DNA of 64,000 nucleotides, taken from the NCBI RefSeq assembly GCF_014898055.3, contig NW_023603184.1:27630808-27694807 (forward strand), read 5' to 3'. Shown piece by piece: positions 35,351-46,700 of the stretch. The DNA comes from Talpa occidentalis. Its lineage: Eukaryota; Chordata; Mammalia; Eulipotyphla; Talpidae. The first letter of the stretch is position 1, and every line of letters starts with the position of its first letter. The position numbers and the translations under genes are program-made. The notes beneath the pieces are model-generated. The model did no database searches. It was not told the DNA's origin and saw nothing but the letters and a program-made list of their open reading frames with translations.

Positions 35351-35725
35351 CAGTGTATGTGCCAGCATGGACTGGGTTAGATGACAATAACAAAACACCC
35401 CAAATATCTGTGGCTTAGGCACAAAAGCTTACTTCTCACTTAAGCTACATGTCCATCAAGGGTGGAACAGGAGCTGCTCCTGTGTCCTCCCTGTCATCCT
35501 TATGGTGAGACCCGGGCTGCTGCAGCTCCTAGACCATGGGCCCTCGTGTTGATGGCGGAGGAAAGCAAACAAGATGGAACACACACCAGCTTTTCAAGCT
35601 TCCCCCAGAGGTGACATGTCACATCTGCTCACACCTCCTTGGCCCAAATAAGTCACATGGCCAAGCCTGGTGTCCAGGCCCAGCAGGAAAGTCCAGCATC
35701 CCACAGGAGCTGTACTAGGTCTCAC
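35351..35725 (-). mobile_element. Old LTR-like repeat, family not assigned
   Basis: 'tatctgtggcttaggcacaa', 'aagcttacttctcactta', 'acctccttggcccaaataag' and 'tcacatggccaagcctgg' have the order of a common mammalian fossil that ends in a 'cacatggcc' block. It resembles MaLR-type LTRs, but the name is unsure. Confidence 0.35.
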
Positions 35726-35831
35726 TAGCAGCAACAGTCTACGGTGTACTGTACACAAGCAGACCAGCTTCTTCAGTGATAGCGCCTCACTTGGCAGGGG
35801 TCGACCCAGCATGTAAATTTTTCCCTTTTAT

Positions 35832-36095
35832 AAATGTGTCTCTTTGGGTCTCCCCTGGTGGTGCAGGCAGTTGAGTGCCACGCTGTGAAGCTGTCCCAGC
35901 CTCTGCAGTGCCGGTTCAATCCCGGCTGGCCTGGGAGCAACCCACATGGCGCAGCAGACCTCTTCTGTCTTTCCCACTGCTTCCCTCAGCAGTGTATTTC
36001 ATCAGTCTTCCTGTTCTGTTCCTTGCTTTGTCTCTGGTGAATCCTCTCCCCTTCCTCCCCTTCCCGCGCATCTGGCCTGCACCCCGGCTCTTATA

Positions 36096-36154
<59 letters not shown>

Positions 36155-36187
36155 ATCTTAAAAAGAAAGAAAGAAATGTGTCTCTTT
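35832..36187 (+). mobile_element. tRNA-derived SINE, copy 4 (subfamily A)
   Basis: Bracketed by aaatgtgtctcttt (35832-35845 and 36174-36187). The head begins 'gggtctcccctggtggtgca', with a B box near 35912-35925 (ggttcaatcccggc, one mismatch), then the short linker, 'ccctcagcagtgtatttcat', and the end 'catctggcctgcaccccgg', shared with copy 1. The tail is a long (ATAA)n run followed by 'tcttaaaaagaaagaaag'. Confidence 0.92.
36095..36156. repeat. (ATAA)n microsatellite in the SINE tail
   Basis: About 62 bp of uninterrupted ATAA/AAAT units (roughly 15 copies). SINE tails commonly seed such arrays, and an unbroken array of this length is likely length-polymorphic. Confidence 0.95.
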
Positions 36188-37014
36188 AAGACTTGGCACC
36201 AGATTGTCAATGACCTTGCTATTCCCAGCCAAGAACGTTTCAAGTCCAGGCCTGTACTCTCTGCACTGGGATCCTTCCAAAAGTCTTAATTATCTTGGAG
36301 GTGCACCTCCCACCCCACCCCTGGACTAAGGCTGGAGCCAAGAAGCATCTGCTTCTGCATCCAACCTGGCTGTTCTCTGCATAGATTAGAGGAAAACCTG
36401 GCAGAGAACCTGTAGTTGACTATCTGAGGCATGTCACCTATTGGTCTGCTGTTAGACTAGAGGTTTCTTGTGATGCCTGCAGATAACTTGCTTGCCTTTC
36501 AAGTCTCTAGTCTATTCTAGCACCAAGCAGGGACCAAAGTTATTATTATTCTGAGGTGGTTCTGCATTTAACAGATTTTTCTTAAGTAAATGTCCACATG
36601 AGCTTCATTCAAGGGAACTGTAAACAGATGCCATAAAGTGCTGCTCTGTCACCACCGTTCACCAGGGAGAGGCAGGCCAGGAGCAACGGCCCATGAGGCA
36701 TTTAAACTCCTTTCTATATTTGTGTTATTTAAACCTAAGTCTAAATGTATTCATAAAACCAAATTTCATTTTCTCTGTTTTCATTTTCTCGAACAGAGCT
36801 CTGTGGGCATGACAAATTCCTCCCCCAATTTTGCATGACCCATCAGGCCAGGCATCTGCTATGGGCTGTTTCCTATTTGCTGCCTGATAGGCGCCAATTA
36901 CTCTCTATTTGCTTTAACCATGAGTGGTAAGAACCTGTCAAACTTGAGCACCCTGGCTGAAGACAGACAGCAGCCCCTAGAGCTGACTGCCAGAATCACT
37001 GGCATCACAGACAG
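36188..37014. other. Single-copy stretch with a candidate conserved block (36630-36950)
   Basis: No exon is recognised. The 36630-36950 block has no repeat landmarks and holds AT-rich motif clusters: 'atttaaactcctttctatat', 'ggcgccaattactctctatt'. It has the texture of a conserved enhancer. Confidence 0.3.
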
Positions 37015-37130
37015 GGACAAACAACCTCCACCGTAGTTTCTATAATTATCCCATTTTACAGAGGAGGAAATGGCTACTTAGAGAATGCTAAGGAAAGATT
37101 ACAGAGAGTAGGTGGCAAGTGACTAAAGTC
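37015..37130 (-). mobile_element. MIR SINE relic
   Basis: Reverse-complement MIR: 'tctataattatcccatttta', 'cagaggaggaaatggctac'. Truncated. Confidence 0.55.
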
Positions 37131-38289
37131 TTCCAGGATAATTGGAAACTAACTAGGGATTCATAAGAGAATCCCTAACAAATTGAGCAGCATGAAAAAG
37201 GTACGGAAATTAGGGAAAACACAGTATGTTTGAGGAAGGGTATTATAGGATGGCTCTAGCACATGGCACTTAGGTAGAACTGCCTACAAATAAATATGAG
37301 AGGATGATCCAGGGCCAAATTGTGTCATTAAAGGACTCAAATATTATGCTTAAGTGTTTAGGCCACTGATATCAAAGACTGAACACATAACAAAAGAGGG
37401 AAGTAGGGTAAGACAGTATGGAGTGGTGAGGTCTGTGAAAAACTGGAAGGCACACATTCTTCATCTATAAAGACATTCAAATTATTATTTTCAGTATGAA
37501 TTGAATTTTGCCTTTAGAGCATCAGCTTACTAAATCTACTAGGCAGTGAGAAGCTGATATGAGGATTAGACAGGCAATGACATGATTGGATCTCTTATTT
37601 TAGAGAGCTCCCTCTGGCAAGAGGAAGGAAGACAAGCTCTATGGGGCAAAACCAAGGACATGAAAACCACTGGGCAAGTAAATACAGAGAAGCAGCAAGA
37701 GATGCTGATAGCTGGGACCTGAGTGATGCCATGAATAGAAAAAAAGTAGTGAATGTGAGAAGGAAATATTAAGGAGGAAGAAACTGGCCAGACCTGAATG
37801 CAAACAAGGTGTAAAGGAGAAACAGTATGGGGGTTTCAAAGATAGTGCCCAGGTGCTTGGTGCAGACCACAGGGCCCAGACTGTTGTTAACCACAGGGAG
37901 TGGGGGTGGGGGTAGAAGATAATGAGAGTCATTTCACAAGCTGAGGTTTCTCCCACCAGTGAGACCCACAGGACTGGTGTGGTTCTTGACCAAGACTCCT
38001 CCTATTTTCACGGCTAGATAGCTGATGGGCCCACCCAACCTGGGCTTTTCTACCAGTACTGAGAACCGATTCTGCTCTATTAGTGGGATGACCTAAAGCT
38101 CCAGCAGATCCTCAGACTGGTGCTTGCCCCTTGCTGTACCAGGACAACCACTGATGTGTGTGAGGCCACCACATAGCAGTAAACACTGTGGGGGCAAACA
38201 TGTGGGGACAAGCTGGCCCAAGTCAGGAGGATGTAAAAGAAAGGCAAGAGAGGGAGCTCCCCATTACTGCACATAGGGTATATGGTGGA
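37131..38289. other. Single-copy stretch
   Basis: No gene seen. The longest frame (105 codons, 37639-37956, -) is hydrophobic and lacks a known domain. Confidence 0.45.
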
Positions 38290-38430
38290 TTTTCATGACT
38301 TACTTATTTAACACTCATAGTAGGATTAAATGATAGCCATGAATAGTTTCACTTTACAGATGAGAAAACCACAGCTCAGGATTTTGACCGAGGTCACACC
38401 TTTAGCCTAGAGGCAAACATGACTTGATCT
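38290..38430 (-). mobile_element. MIR SINE relic
   Basis: Reverse-complement MIR: 'acttatttaacactcatagt', 'ctttacagatgagaaaacca', 'ccgaggtcacacctttagcc'. Confidence 0.65.
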
Positions 38431-38949
38431 TACCGCAGGCCTGTCCTCTCAGCACCCACACTGCCTCTCTGGCTAAGCGCCTGGCCTGAGGACAGACCAC
38501 CAGCCATGAGCAGACAGAGGAAAGTCTGACATGGTCACACACTTCAGTGTGTGTAGTCAGTTTCAATGACCACATGTGCTGGCCTCTGGGGCGCGTAAAC
38601 CATCTGGAGTGGACTCAGCGAGGAGCGTGACTCTGTTTGTGTGGCAGATGCACCCAGCCCCTGCCCTCGGAGTCATGCCAGCCTGGGATTCTTGGGGGAA
38701 CTTGGTGCTCTGGAAGGAGATCAGCCCTCTCTCACTCTTGATGTCCCTGTGGTCTTGGGGGGCCTGGCACCAGGATATGGTACTTCCTGTCCCAGAACTG
38801 GCTGGGTTCCCAGGGCACAGAGTCACCATCTGTGCCCCCACTTTGTGCTGAGAAAAATCAGTCTTACTCATGTAGACAGGGAGTTAGCTCAGCGCTAGGA
38901 TGCAAGCAGAAGTCTCCCCTAACAGGCTTACTGCTGCTTTGTCTATAAG
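38431..38949. other. Single-copy, GC-richer stretch
   Basis: Overlapping frames of 85-102 codons on both strands (38563-38898) have no recognised domain. No repeat is seen. Confidence 0.45.
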
Positions 38950-38980
38950 TGTGATTGTGTGGGGGGCAGAGAGAGAGAAG

Positions 38981-39021
<41 letters not shown>

Positions 39022-39465
39022 CAGAGTGGATGTGTGTGAAAGAGACAGTGTGGGAGAGAGAATGTGTGTAAGAGTGGGAATCTGTGTGTATGAGCAAAGG
39101 GGGTATATGAAAAAGTGTGAGAGAGAATATGTGTGATGTACTAGATAGAATCGTGTGTATGAGATTGTGTATCCATATGTATTAGCTAGTGGGTGTGTGA
39201 GAGACAGAATGTATGTGTGTATCTGTGTGTGTGTATGAGCAAGTAAAACAGAGTTGTGAGTGAGAGTGTGTGTGAATGAGTGTGTATGAAACTGTTTCTG
39301 TATCTATGAGAGGGTGCATGTGTGTGTGTGTGTTTGGATGTGTATATGAGAGACTACAGGAGTGCATTTGCTATGTGTTTAACTGTGTGTGTACTTGTGA
39401 GTGAATGTGTGTGTGTGTGATTGCACACAGGTGTGTGCCTGTGTGTGCTTGTTTATGGACATCTC
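38950..39465. repeat. TG-rich degenerate microsatellite, about 0.5 kb, with a pure (TG)18 core
   Basis: A pure (GT) run of about 36 bp lies at 38985-39020. It is embedded in 500 bp dominated by tgtgtg, tgtgtat and gagagag words, with periodic (ga)n patches. Alternating purine-pyrimidine DNA of this kind can adopt Z-form; that is an inference from sequence. Confidence 0.9.
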
Positions 39466-41911
39466 ATTCTCCCTGGGTTTCACACTCAATACAGATTCTT
39501 CAACATGAACATTATTATACTTTACAGAATTTCTTGAGTCCGGTTCTCAGCACTGCAGGGCTCTAGGGCTAGGCCTCTGGGAGACAGCTCAGTATCGCAT
39601 ATCAACCAGAATTCCACCTGAGCAGCCTTTCCTGGAGCCAAGGGCTTCATCATTCCTTAGAGCTGGAAGACCAGACGCTCCCCGCCTCCTCCCTGGCACA
39701 AACCCATATGCAAGAGCTTGCAATGCCTCTCACAGCGAGGTCAGGGGAGCCAGGGAGGAGACTTCAGAAAGTAAATTCCAACCCCAAAATGGGGAAGGAG
39801 TCACACAGTGAAGAGGAAGGGAGTCCTTGTTTCTGACTTGCTGACAGAGTCCTGCCTCTGCCTTCAGGAGAGGCTATCGAGGTGTGAGCTCTCTCAGCAA
39901 TTCAAGGCAACACCAACTGAGCCAGACCCAAACACTACTCTGGGCGGGCATACTCAACAGGCAAATGAGCAATACAGGGCTATTAACTTTGCTATCTGGG
40001 ATGCATTTTGCAGTTAACCCTTCTGGAAGCCAGCCTGCTCAAAACAGGTGTGCTGCAGGCATCCTACTGAGGAACAAGAGTTGCAGACCATTGACCGTAT
40101 AGTTGTGGAGATCTCCCAGGCCCTACAGAACCAGCACTTTAGAACACGCTCCCAAACACCATTGCATATTGCCTACTACCTGGACTAACCACCCATGGGG
40201 CCCTGAAGTGACCACGATGCCACTCTGGTCAGCTGTGCAGGTGGATGGGGAGCATGACAGCGCTGATCAACCAACAACTCAATCTCATTGTCCATTGGTG
40301 CTGGCAGGAAAATTCAGTCTCCTGCTCAGAAATCCTGGCAAAGGTCCTGGTGAGACTCATGGTGTTGGAGAAGGCAGAGCCGGGGAGGTGAGGCCAAGTG
40401 AGATGGGGCTTATGATTGCTGCTGGGGCCTCAAGGAGATGAGGGAGGGCATGTCACTCACTGAGGACGGCACTGTGACACCCATGTCCACCCTCCAGCTG
40501 GGCCTGCTCTGAGGACATGCCTCCAACAAACTATAGGCCCTTACTCAGGGTCCTCTCTGTGCCTCTAATGCCCCCTAAGCAGAGCACTGGGGCAGAAGGA
40601 GAACACTCCATGGATTTGTCTTAAATATGTATAAATCCACAGCTGTCTTCAGCTAACACCAGAAAGTCAATCAAGGCTTCTCACAGACATCCTAGGCATT
40701 ACAGTATGTGTACAGGTTTTGAAAAAAACCCTGCAGGAAGTCCTGTCCAGCAGACAGCCCTGTCCAGCACTATGGACATGTGGGAGGGGCTTGGCAATCG
40801 TGCCAACTGCACCATCACTATCCAGACCCCTCACCCATCTACAAAGCTAAGTGCCCTGCAGGAGGAAGCTCCGCCACCCTGTGGGTCACCCTGTGACCCT
40901 GCACATGTATGTACTTAAATGCATCCTATCCCTGCTGCTTCCTCTCCATTTGTACCATTTTCAGGATTCCAGCAAAGATTCTACCCTTCTTTGCCAGGTT
41001 CTCTGCCCAGGAAGGAGGCACCTGCCTATGGCATCAGTCAGCCTCCCTTGGCAAGGCTCAGCCTATGGGAGGCATCAGTAGATGAGCAAGTAGGAGAGTA
41101 GTTAGGAGAGCTTTATCCTGCAGTTCTTCAGGGTCACATCTCTGGAGTAGCCGTGCTTTTCATGACTGGAAGTCGGGCCAGGCAACATCGCTGCTAAGGC
41201 TCTGATTCTTTCTTACCTTGTTCCTACTCTCTCTCTCCCTGTTACTCCTGGGTGTGGCAGAGTTTCCTCCTGTTTTGGGCTTCTGGGTACCTCACCATCC
41301 CTTGGTTATACCCTGAACTCTGCCCCTGACTCTTCATAAAGGTCTCCTCATGTGAGAGGCAAGTGTTGCTTTCTGTCAGGTTCTTTCTGGTAGATGCGAG
41401 CATGTGTGTGCACAGTGAGTGTACTGTACACATGCAGCTCTGTGTGTGCATCACAACACATGCACATGACACAGCTCCTCCCTGGATGTCCCAGCCTGAC
41501 AGAGGAAAGTCATCTTTGAGAGTCCTTCTCTGTTTCCTAGAATCCCTGGACACACTTGCATACTGACGCCATGTTGAGACATTTACTCTAGGTCTCTGCC
41601 TCACTTTACAACTCAATGACAAACTCGGAAAGTGGGAGAAAATAAGGAGGAGAAGAGGGGGAGAATATAACGGAGAAGAAGGAAAAGATGACTTTCATTC
41701 ACCAAATACCTAAGATGGAGTCGTTTCTCAGTTCTAAAAACCATGCAGATAATTGATCAGAGCACGGGGTAATGACCCCAAAGCCACACAACTTATGAAA
41801 GTGAGTGGGGCATCAGGCATTGATGAGCCAGGACCCTGGACCTTCCCAGTCCACTGTGCTCACTCTTGCTCTCTGTCTTCCTCTCTGCACCCCACCCTGG
41901 GAACACAATTA
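39466..41911. other. Long single-copy stretch, no gene seen
   Basis: About 2.4 kb. Frames of 112 codons (40103-40441, +) and 126 codons (41242-41622, -) resemble no known protein. A purine-only patch (agg/gaa words) lies at about 41627-41690, and a TG/CA patch at 41399-41470. Confidence 0.45.
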
Positions 41912-41965
41912 CAGGGGTCTCATAGGTAGCCAATCAATACTTGTGAAACTGAACTGAAGCTGAGA
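41912..41965 (+). mobile_element. Possible L2 3'-end scrap
   Basis: 'tcataggtagccaatcaata' followed by 'cttgtgaaactgaactgaa' loosely matches the L2 terminus. Confidence 0.3.
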
Positions 41966-43329
41966 AGGAAGTTCGCTGGCACACTTAACTCTAAAGAGAA
42001 AGCTCACCAGTCATAAAGAGAGCCCAACCACTCCATACCGGAGCTGAGACCACCTTGAAAGACACAATGGCTGGTGTTTGGCTGTAATCCTACACACAAT
42101 ATGCAGGGTTTCCCACAGGGCCACATCAAGGTCAAAGCCACTGGTGTCCTTAAGTTGCGGGACAAGAACTTTCTGACATTCCAGTGGATAGTTAAGAATG
42201 GAAGCATCAGAAAGAGTGAATTGCCAACACATATCTCCGCCTACTTTCTCAATAAGACTGGGCAGGAACTCAACAGCAGAAAATTTGTATAGTCTCTGGC
42301 ACCAGTGGAATCTGGGTATCTCACCAGGTAACTAAGTAGACAGCAATGCAAGTGGTGAATAAGTTCAATAATGATAATTTTTTTAAATAATGATAGCTAC
42401 CCTTGTCCTTTGGAAGGTCAAATGGCTCAGTTTGTGGTCTGCTAGGGACCAAAGCTGGACCTAGGCATACTGTCCCATCACAGTGCCCAGCACATTGGCT
42501 GGTCCATCTACCCGGCTACTCCCCAGCCTTTAGGTAATCTTTAGGCCCTTGGAAATGTTGCAGCTGTCTGGCCTCAGAAATACCTGCCTATCTTGGCAAG
42601 AACTCCTGCTGCACTGTCGCTAGAAATGAGCTCCATCCTCATACTAACTCTTTTATTGCTGCACCACCAGAGGAGAAACGGAAGCCAGACACCTTGCAGT
42701 GCAAGGTGATGGCAAGTGATGGAGGTGGGGTTCAAAGCCATGTCTGCCCTGTTTCAACCCTGCCACCTTTACCATGCCCAATGATGCCAATGCTCTCCAA
42801 GCCTACTCTAATGCCATAGTGCCCCTTAGCCCCAAAATTGGGGCACATGGTCTCCCTGAGGCCCCCAGGAGCAAGGGGACCATCACTCTAAGCCAAAGCC
42901 ATGAACATCTGGAGATCAGCAGAGCGGCCCCCACAGCACTGAGTCAGGGCTCACTGTGGGCACTCTCGTCTCGCTCCACGCTGCCTACTCTCCACAACAG
43001 CTATTTATAAATCTCATTTGTACAAATGGAACAGCATATTCTGGCTTTTTTTTTTCTTTTTCTGCACTTTAAATAACCAAGTTACGGTTGAAGGAAACAG
43101 AATGGAAATGTTATCCAATCATAGGCTTGCCCTGGCGCATATCTATAAATCTGATAGTTTCTCCCTGTGCCATTTGTATCAGACCCTCCTCTCTGCCTCA
43201 TTGTCTCCTGCTCTCCTTTGTGCTCGCAAACAAAAGCAACATAGGCACCTAGCCAGGGCTTGCTTACTGCCCACCTGTCCCTAGTCCCTTTGGGGATGGC
43301 AGCACAAACACCTATCTCGGAGTGAGCTC
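41966..43329. other. Single-copy stretch with an unassigned open frame and a candidate conserved block
   Basis: A 72-codon + frame (42074-42292) has unusually protein-like composition (KVKATGVLKLRDKNFLTFQW), and opposite-strand frames of 67-73 codons overlap it. I cannot identify it; an old retrocopy fragment is possible. At 42995-43170 is an AT-balanced block with a MEF2-like 'ctatttataa'. Confidence 0.35.
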
Positions 43330-43500
43330 TTACTAGGTATTAACACTGTATGTCTTCATTATTCCCCATGCAGTTACACCTATTTTACAGATAAGGAAAC
43401 TGAGGCTCAGAGAGGTCAAGCAGCTTCTCCAAGGTCATACAGCTGGAAAGTGATGAAACCAAGGCTTGAACTGGGACAACCTTTGACCACAGTCAGTAGG
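43330..43500 (-). mobile_element. MIR SINE relic, well preserved
   Basis: Reverse-complement MIR: 'ctattttacagataaggaaa', 'ctgaggctcagagaggtcaa', 'aaggtcatacagctggaaag'. One of the best-kept MIR copies here. Confidence 0.85.
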
Positions 43501-43714
43501 TCCAGGCCCTCGACTCCACTTATGGTGATTCCTATCACCAAGCTGATAGCTCCCAAGGGAGTTTGATGTTCAAAGGTGGAGGATGAGCATGGATCTCCTA
43601 GGCCCTCAACAAGCCAAGTCTGGAGGCAGCTGAGCCCATAGTACATATAATATGGAAGGAAGGGAAAACTACACACCAACCATTTGGTCTTACTTTGGCC
43701 TTATGTAATGGCTT

Positions 43715-43850
43715 TCAATCATTCAGTCATTCAGCAAATATTTGGTAAATACCTGCTCCATGACAGACCCTGTGCTTGATGCTGCTGATGCAAAGGTATA
43801 TATGATATAGGGTTGTCCTCAAGATACTTAGCCAATCGGGAGAGAGATGA
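43715..43850 (-). mobile_element. L2 3'-end relic
   Basis: 'cattcagcaaatatttggta' followed by 'aatacctgctccatgacaga' and 'ccctgtgcttgatgctgctg' matches the antisense L2 terminus. Confidence 0.7.
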
Positions 43851-44229
43851 GAATGCAGCAGGTGAGACACAGCCACCACATATCCACTGAAGTGCAGGAC
43901 CTTTCCTGTCTAAGACATAGGATTGTCATCCTACTGTCATTCTGCATAACTTGAAAACTTGCATCTTTTCTCCAATCCATCTTCATTTGCATTGGCATTT
44001 CCTTTGTTTTAATTAGCAGAATCTGTGCAATTCTTGCCGCTCCTTGATGTACTCTCCATGCTATGTTTACAAAACCGCAGACATAAATTACTCCTGCCAC
44101 CTGTCCTGTGAGATAGGCTAGTGGCCTTTAAATGTCTGATTCTGTTGATGCTCCTTTTGCAGCAGTGGCACCTAATGAGTCCGCCCATAATTCCTCCAGC
44201 TCAGAAGGAAAACAGTTCGATGCAGAGGA

Positions 44230-44360
44230 GACAACTAAAGGCTGGGAGCCAGCAGATCTATTTCAGCCCTGGTTCTGCCATTGTTTTCTGAGTAACCCTG
44301 GGCAAGACCATAACTTCTCTGAACTTTAATTTTCTTATCTTTATATTAAGAATTTTGAAC
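44230..44360 (+). mobile_element. MIR SINE relic
   Basis: Forward MIR: 'gctgggagccagcagatcta', 'agccctggttctgccattg', 'gagtaaccctgggcaagacc', 'ttctctgaactttaattttc'. Confidence 0.75.
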
Positions 44361-44489
44361 AAGGAGCTCCACTGAGTCCATTCCAAAATCCCACAGAGTA
44401 GTTATGTGGTGCTCAGTCCACAGCACAGGGCTGTTGGTCAGTTCTAGTTGACCTGGTCAACTGCACACCTGGGCACTCTGGTATCTAGA

Positions 44490-44690
44490 AAAGAGCATAA
44501 GATTTGGAACAAGCTAACTTGGTGAGCCCTGATTCTGCCACTGCACTGCTCTGGGTAAGTCAGTTACCTAAATGAGCCTCAGTTTACTGATCATTAACAT
44601 AGTGATATGAAAACTTTCTTCATGGGTTGCTGTGAAGATTGTCAGAAATAATGTGATTTGGGTACATCATGAAGCTCTAGCTGTAATCCC
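44490..44690 (+). mobile_element. MIR SINE relic
   Basis: Forward MIR: 'gagcataagatttggaacaa', 'gagccctgattctgccactg', 'aatgagcctcagtttactga', 'gggttgctgtgaagattgtc'. Confidence 0.8.
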
Positions 44691-45425
44691 CTGAGTTATT
44701 TTTTTCTGTACTGCTTCTGTTGCCAATCAGGGTCAGATTATAGCAATCCAGGACTGACTCCCAGTTCCCACAGGCACCAGTATACAGGACTGGGTACAAC
44801 TCCTTCCCAGGGAGCACAGCCCGGCCCTGCTCCTGCCTGCCCCCTCCTGATGCCTAGGCCCAGCTGCCAGGGGGAGGTTCTGAGTCCCCACATCCTGCCC
44901 TGCTAGTTCTACCAGCTGACTGCTTTTCTGCGACTTCCTTCTTCAAGTGCGTGTACTGCCTGCTGGCAGCTGTGTCCCAGGCCTTCTCTGCCATCTTGGG
45001 GACCCAGGTCCACCCACTCAACCTCTGCAGTGAGTGCATTTCCTGCCAGGCCCATGCCTCCTCTCTGGGTCAGCCCGGAAGACCTCTTCCCAGGGTGTGC
45101 TCTACTCTGCCCCTGGGGGCTGCTTGCTTAGACATGTGTTTCTGCCTGTTCCTCACTTCCTGAAAATGCTTCTGGAGCATCCAGAGGAATCACATGCAAT
45201 TACAAAGAGGACTTTTACCATGTGGAGGGTGGTCCCAATCCAAGACATGCCAAAACCCCCACCCATTTCATGTCTAAACACAAATAATAATTACAAGTTG
45301 ACCTAAGTGAGCCAGTTTTTTGATCAGTGTTTTCTCTCTCCTGCTATTCCTGATGATACTCGCAAGGAGGCTTTTAAGGAAAGACCCTGGTCTAGATTGG
45401 ACACATAGAACAGAACTGTCAGCAA
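44691..45425. other. Single-copy stretch
   Basis: No supported gene. Frames at 44951-45306 (+) show Cys residues spaced loosely like a LIM finger, but the spacing is wrong and no flanking domain is present. Confidence 0.4.
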
Positions 45426-45600
45426 TAATAATAACAAAGGCTTTCATTTCTTGAGTTCCAGACACATTAAATACATTACCGTGCTGAACTCAATCCAACC
45501 ATTCAGTGACACGGATACTATGATCTTTATTTTACAGACAAGAATTAGCCTGGTTAACAGAGTTCTCAGGATCACACTAATAGGCATCAGGCCAGGCTGC
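45426..45600 (-). mobile_element. MIR SINE relic
   Basis: Reverse-complement MIR: 'acattaaatacattaccgtg', 'atctttattttacagacaag', 'caggatcacactaataggca'. Confidence 0.65.
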
Positions 45601-45831
45601 TGGCGATCTGCTCCAAGGCTCAGGTGCTCGGCCACACTGTTCTCCTGCCTCCCCAAGGAAGCAAGGCAGGCTCTGTCCTGGCAGGGGAGGGGAGGAGGAG
45701 GAGAGTGGGGCTTCCCTTTCTTGTCTTTCATCATCACTGAAGGTCTGATTGCTCTGGCCTCTGCTATCCCTCCCTTCATTACACCAGGTTCTTCACTAGC
45801 TCTTTAGTGGAGGAAACCAGTCAAAACCTTC
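45601..45831. other. Single-copy spacer
   Basis: A G-rich/purine patch at 45683-45710 ('ggggaggggaggaggaggag'). Nothing else recognised. Confidence 0.4.
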
Positions 45832-46328
45832 AAGAACTCCATATCTTATATGGAAACACCCCAAATGCCCAAAAATAGATGACTGGATCAAGAAGATGTG
45901 GTACATATATACCATGGAATATTACTCAGCATTCAAAAAAGATAAACACATGCAGTTTGCAGCAACATGGATGGAGCTAGAAGGGATCATGCTCAGCAAA
46001 ATAAGAAAGAAAAAGAAAAATTCTGGATGGTCTCACTCATAGCAGGAATTTAGAAAACCTAAATAAGGGACCAGGAAAAAGACTAATCAATACAAAGTAA
46101 TAATCAAAATCAACAAGCAACTATAAACCAGAGACACACTACAGGGCAGGGGGAGGAGAGAGGGGTGGGGAGAGGAAGGACTAGAGTCAAAATAAGGGGG
46201 GGTGCAATTGTATGGGGAATATAACCAAAATGAAAATGCATACATTGTGCAAAGATGAAAAAAGATGTAAGAATTATATAAAATAAAATATTTTTAAAAA
46301 GAAACAAAAAAAAGAACTCCATATCTTA
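45832..46328 (+). mobile_element. 5'-truncated LINE-1 (3' end only) with 17-bp TSD
   Basis: Bracketed by the perfect duplication aagaactccatatctta (45832-45848 and 46312-46328). It contains the last about 50 codons of ORF2 ('gactggatcaagaagatgtg', 'ccatggaatattactcagca'), disrupted near the stop ('aagaaagaaaaagaaaaatt'), then a purine-rich 3'UTR with G-runs (46144-46200) and an A-rich tail. It is the same subfamily type as the 11.1-kb copy, with a slightly different end. Confidence 0.93.
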
Positions 46329-46700
46329 GAAATGAAAACTGAGGTAAAGAAAAAATTCCCTGGTCCCCAAGTGCCACTTAGATAGATCACAGCAGGAGCG
46401 AATCTCCAAGAGACTGATCATGGGGTTTAACAAAAGGGTGTTTAGAGCTGCACATTGGACGGTCACAAATTCGGTTTCTTCCATGGTTTCTTCCCGGCTT
46501 ATGTTCCCATTTTGGAAAATCAATGACCAGAGTGTCACAAAGTGGTGCTTCAAGGCACAATTGCAGGCAGGAGAGAAGAGGGCTTGGCCACAGCCAGGCA
46601 ACCCCGTTATCTCGTTTCTTATTTAATTTCCCTGAATGTATGCATTGCTCCTGCTCGCTGCCTCTGCCTTGGCTGTCTCATGCAGTTACATTTTACTCTC
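46329..46700. other. Single-copy spacer
   Basis: No gene or repeat recognised. Overlapping frames up to 91 codons (46326-46601, -) resemble nothing known. Confidence 0.4.

Noticed and set aside
38864..39136. Frames with His/Thr or Val/Cys repeats
   Set aside because: Direct translations of the (TG)n tract.
44940..45120. Cys-rich frame reminiscent of a LIM finger
   Set aside because: The Cys/His spacing does not fit a LIM zinc site (the second half is one residue short and has N where a ligand is expected), and no neighbouring LIM half or exon boundary is present.
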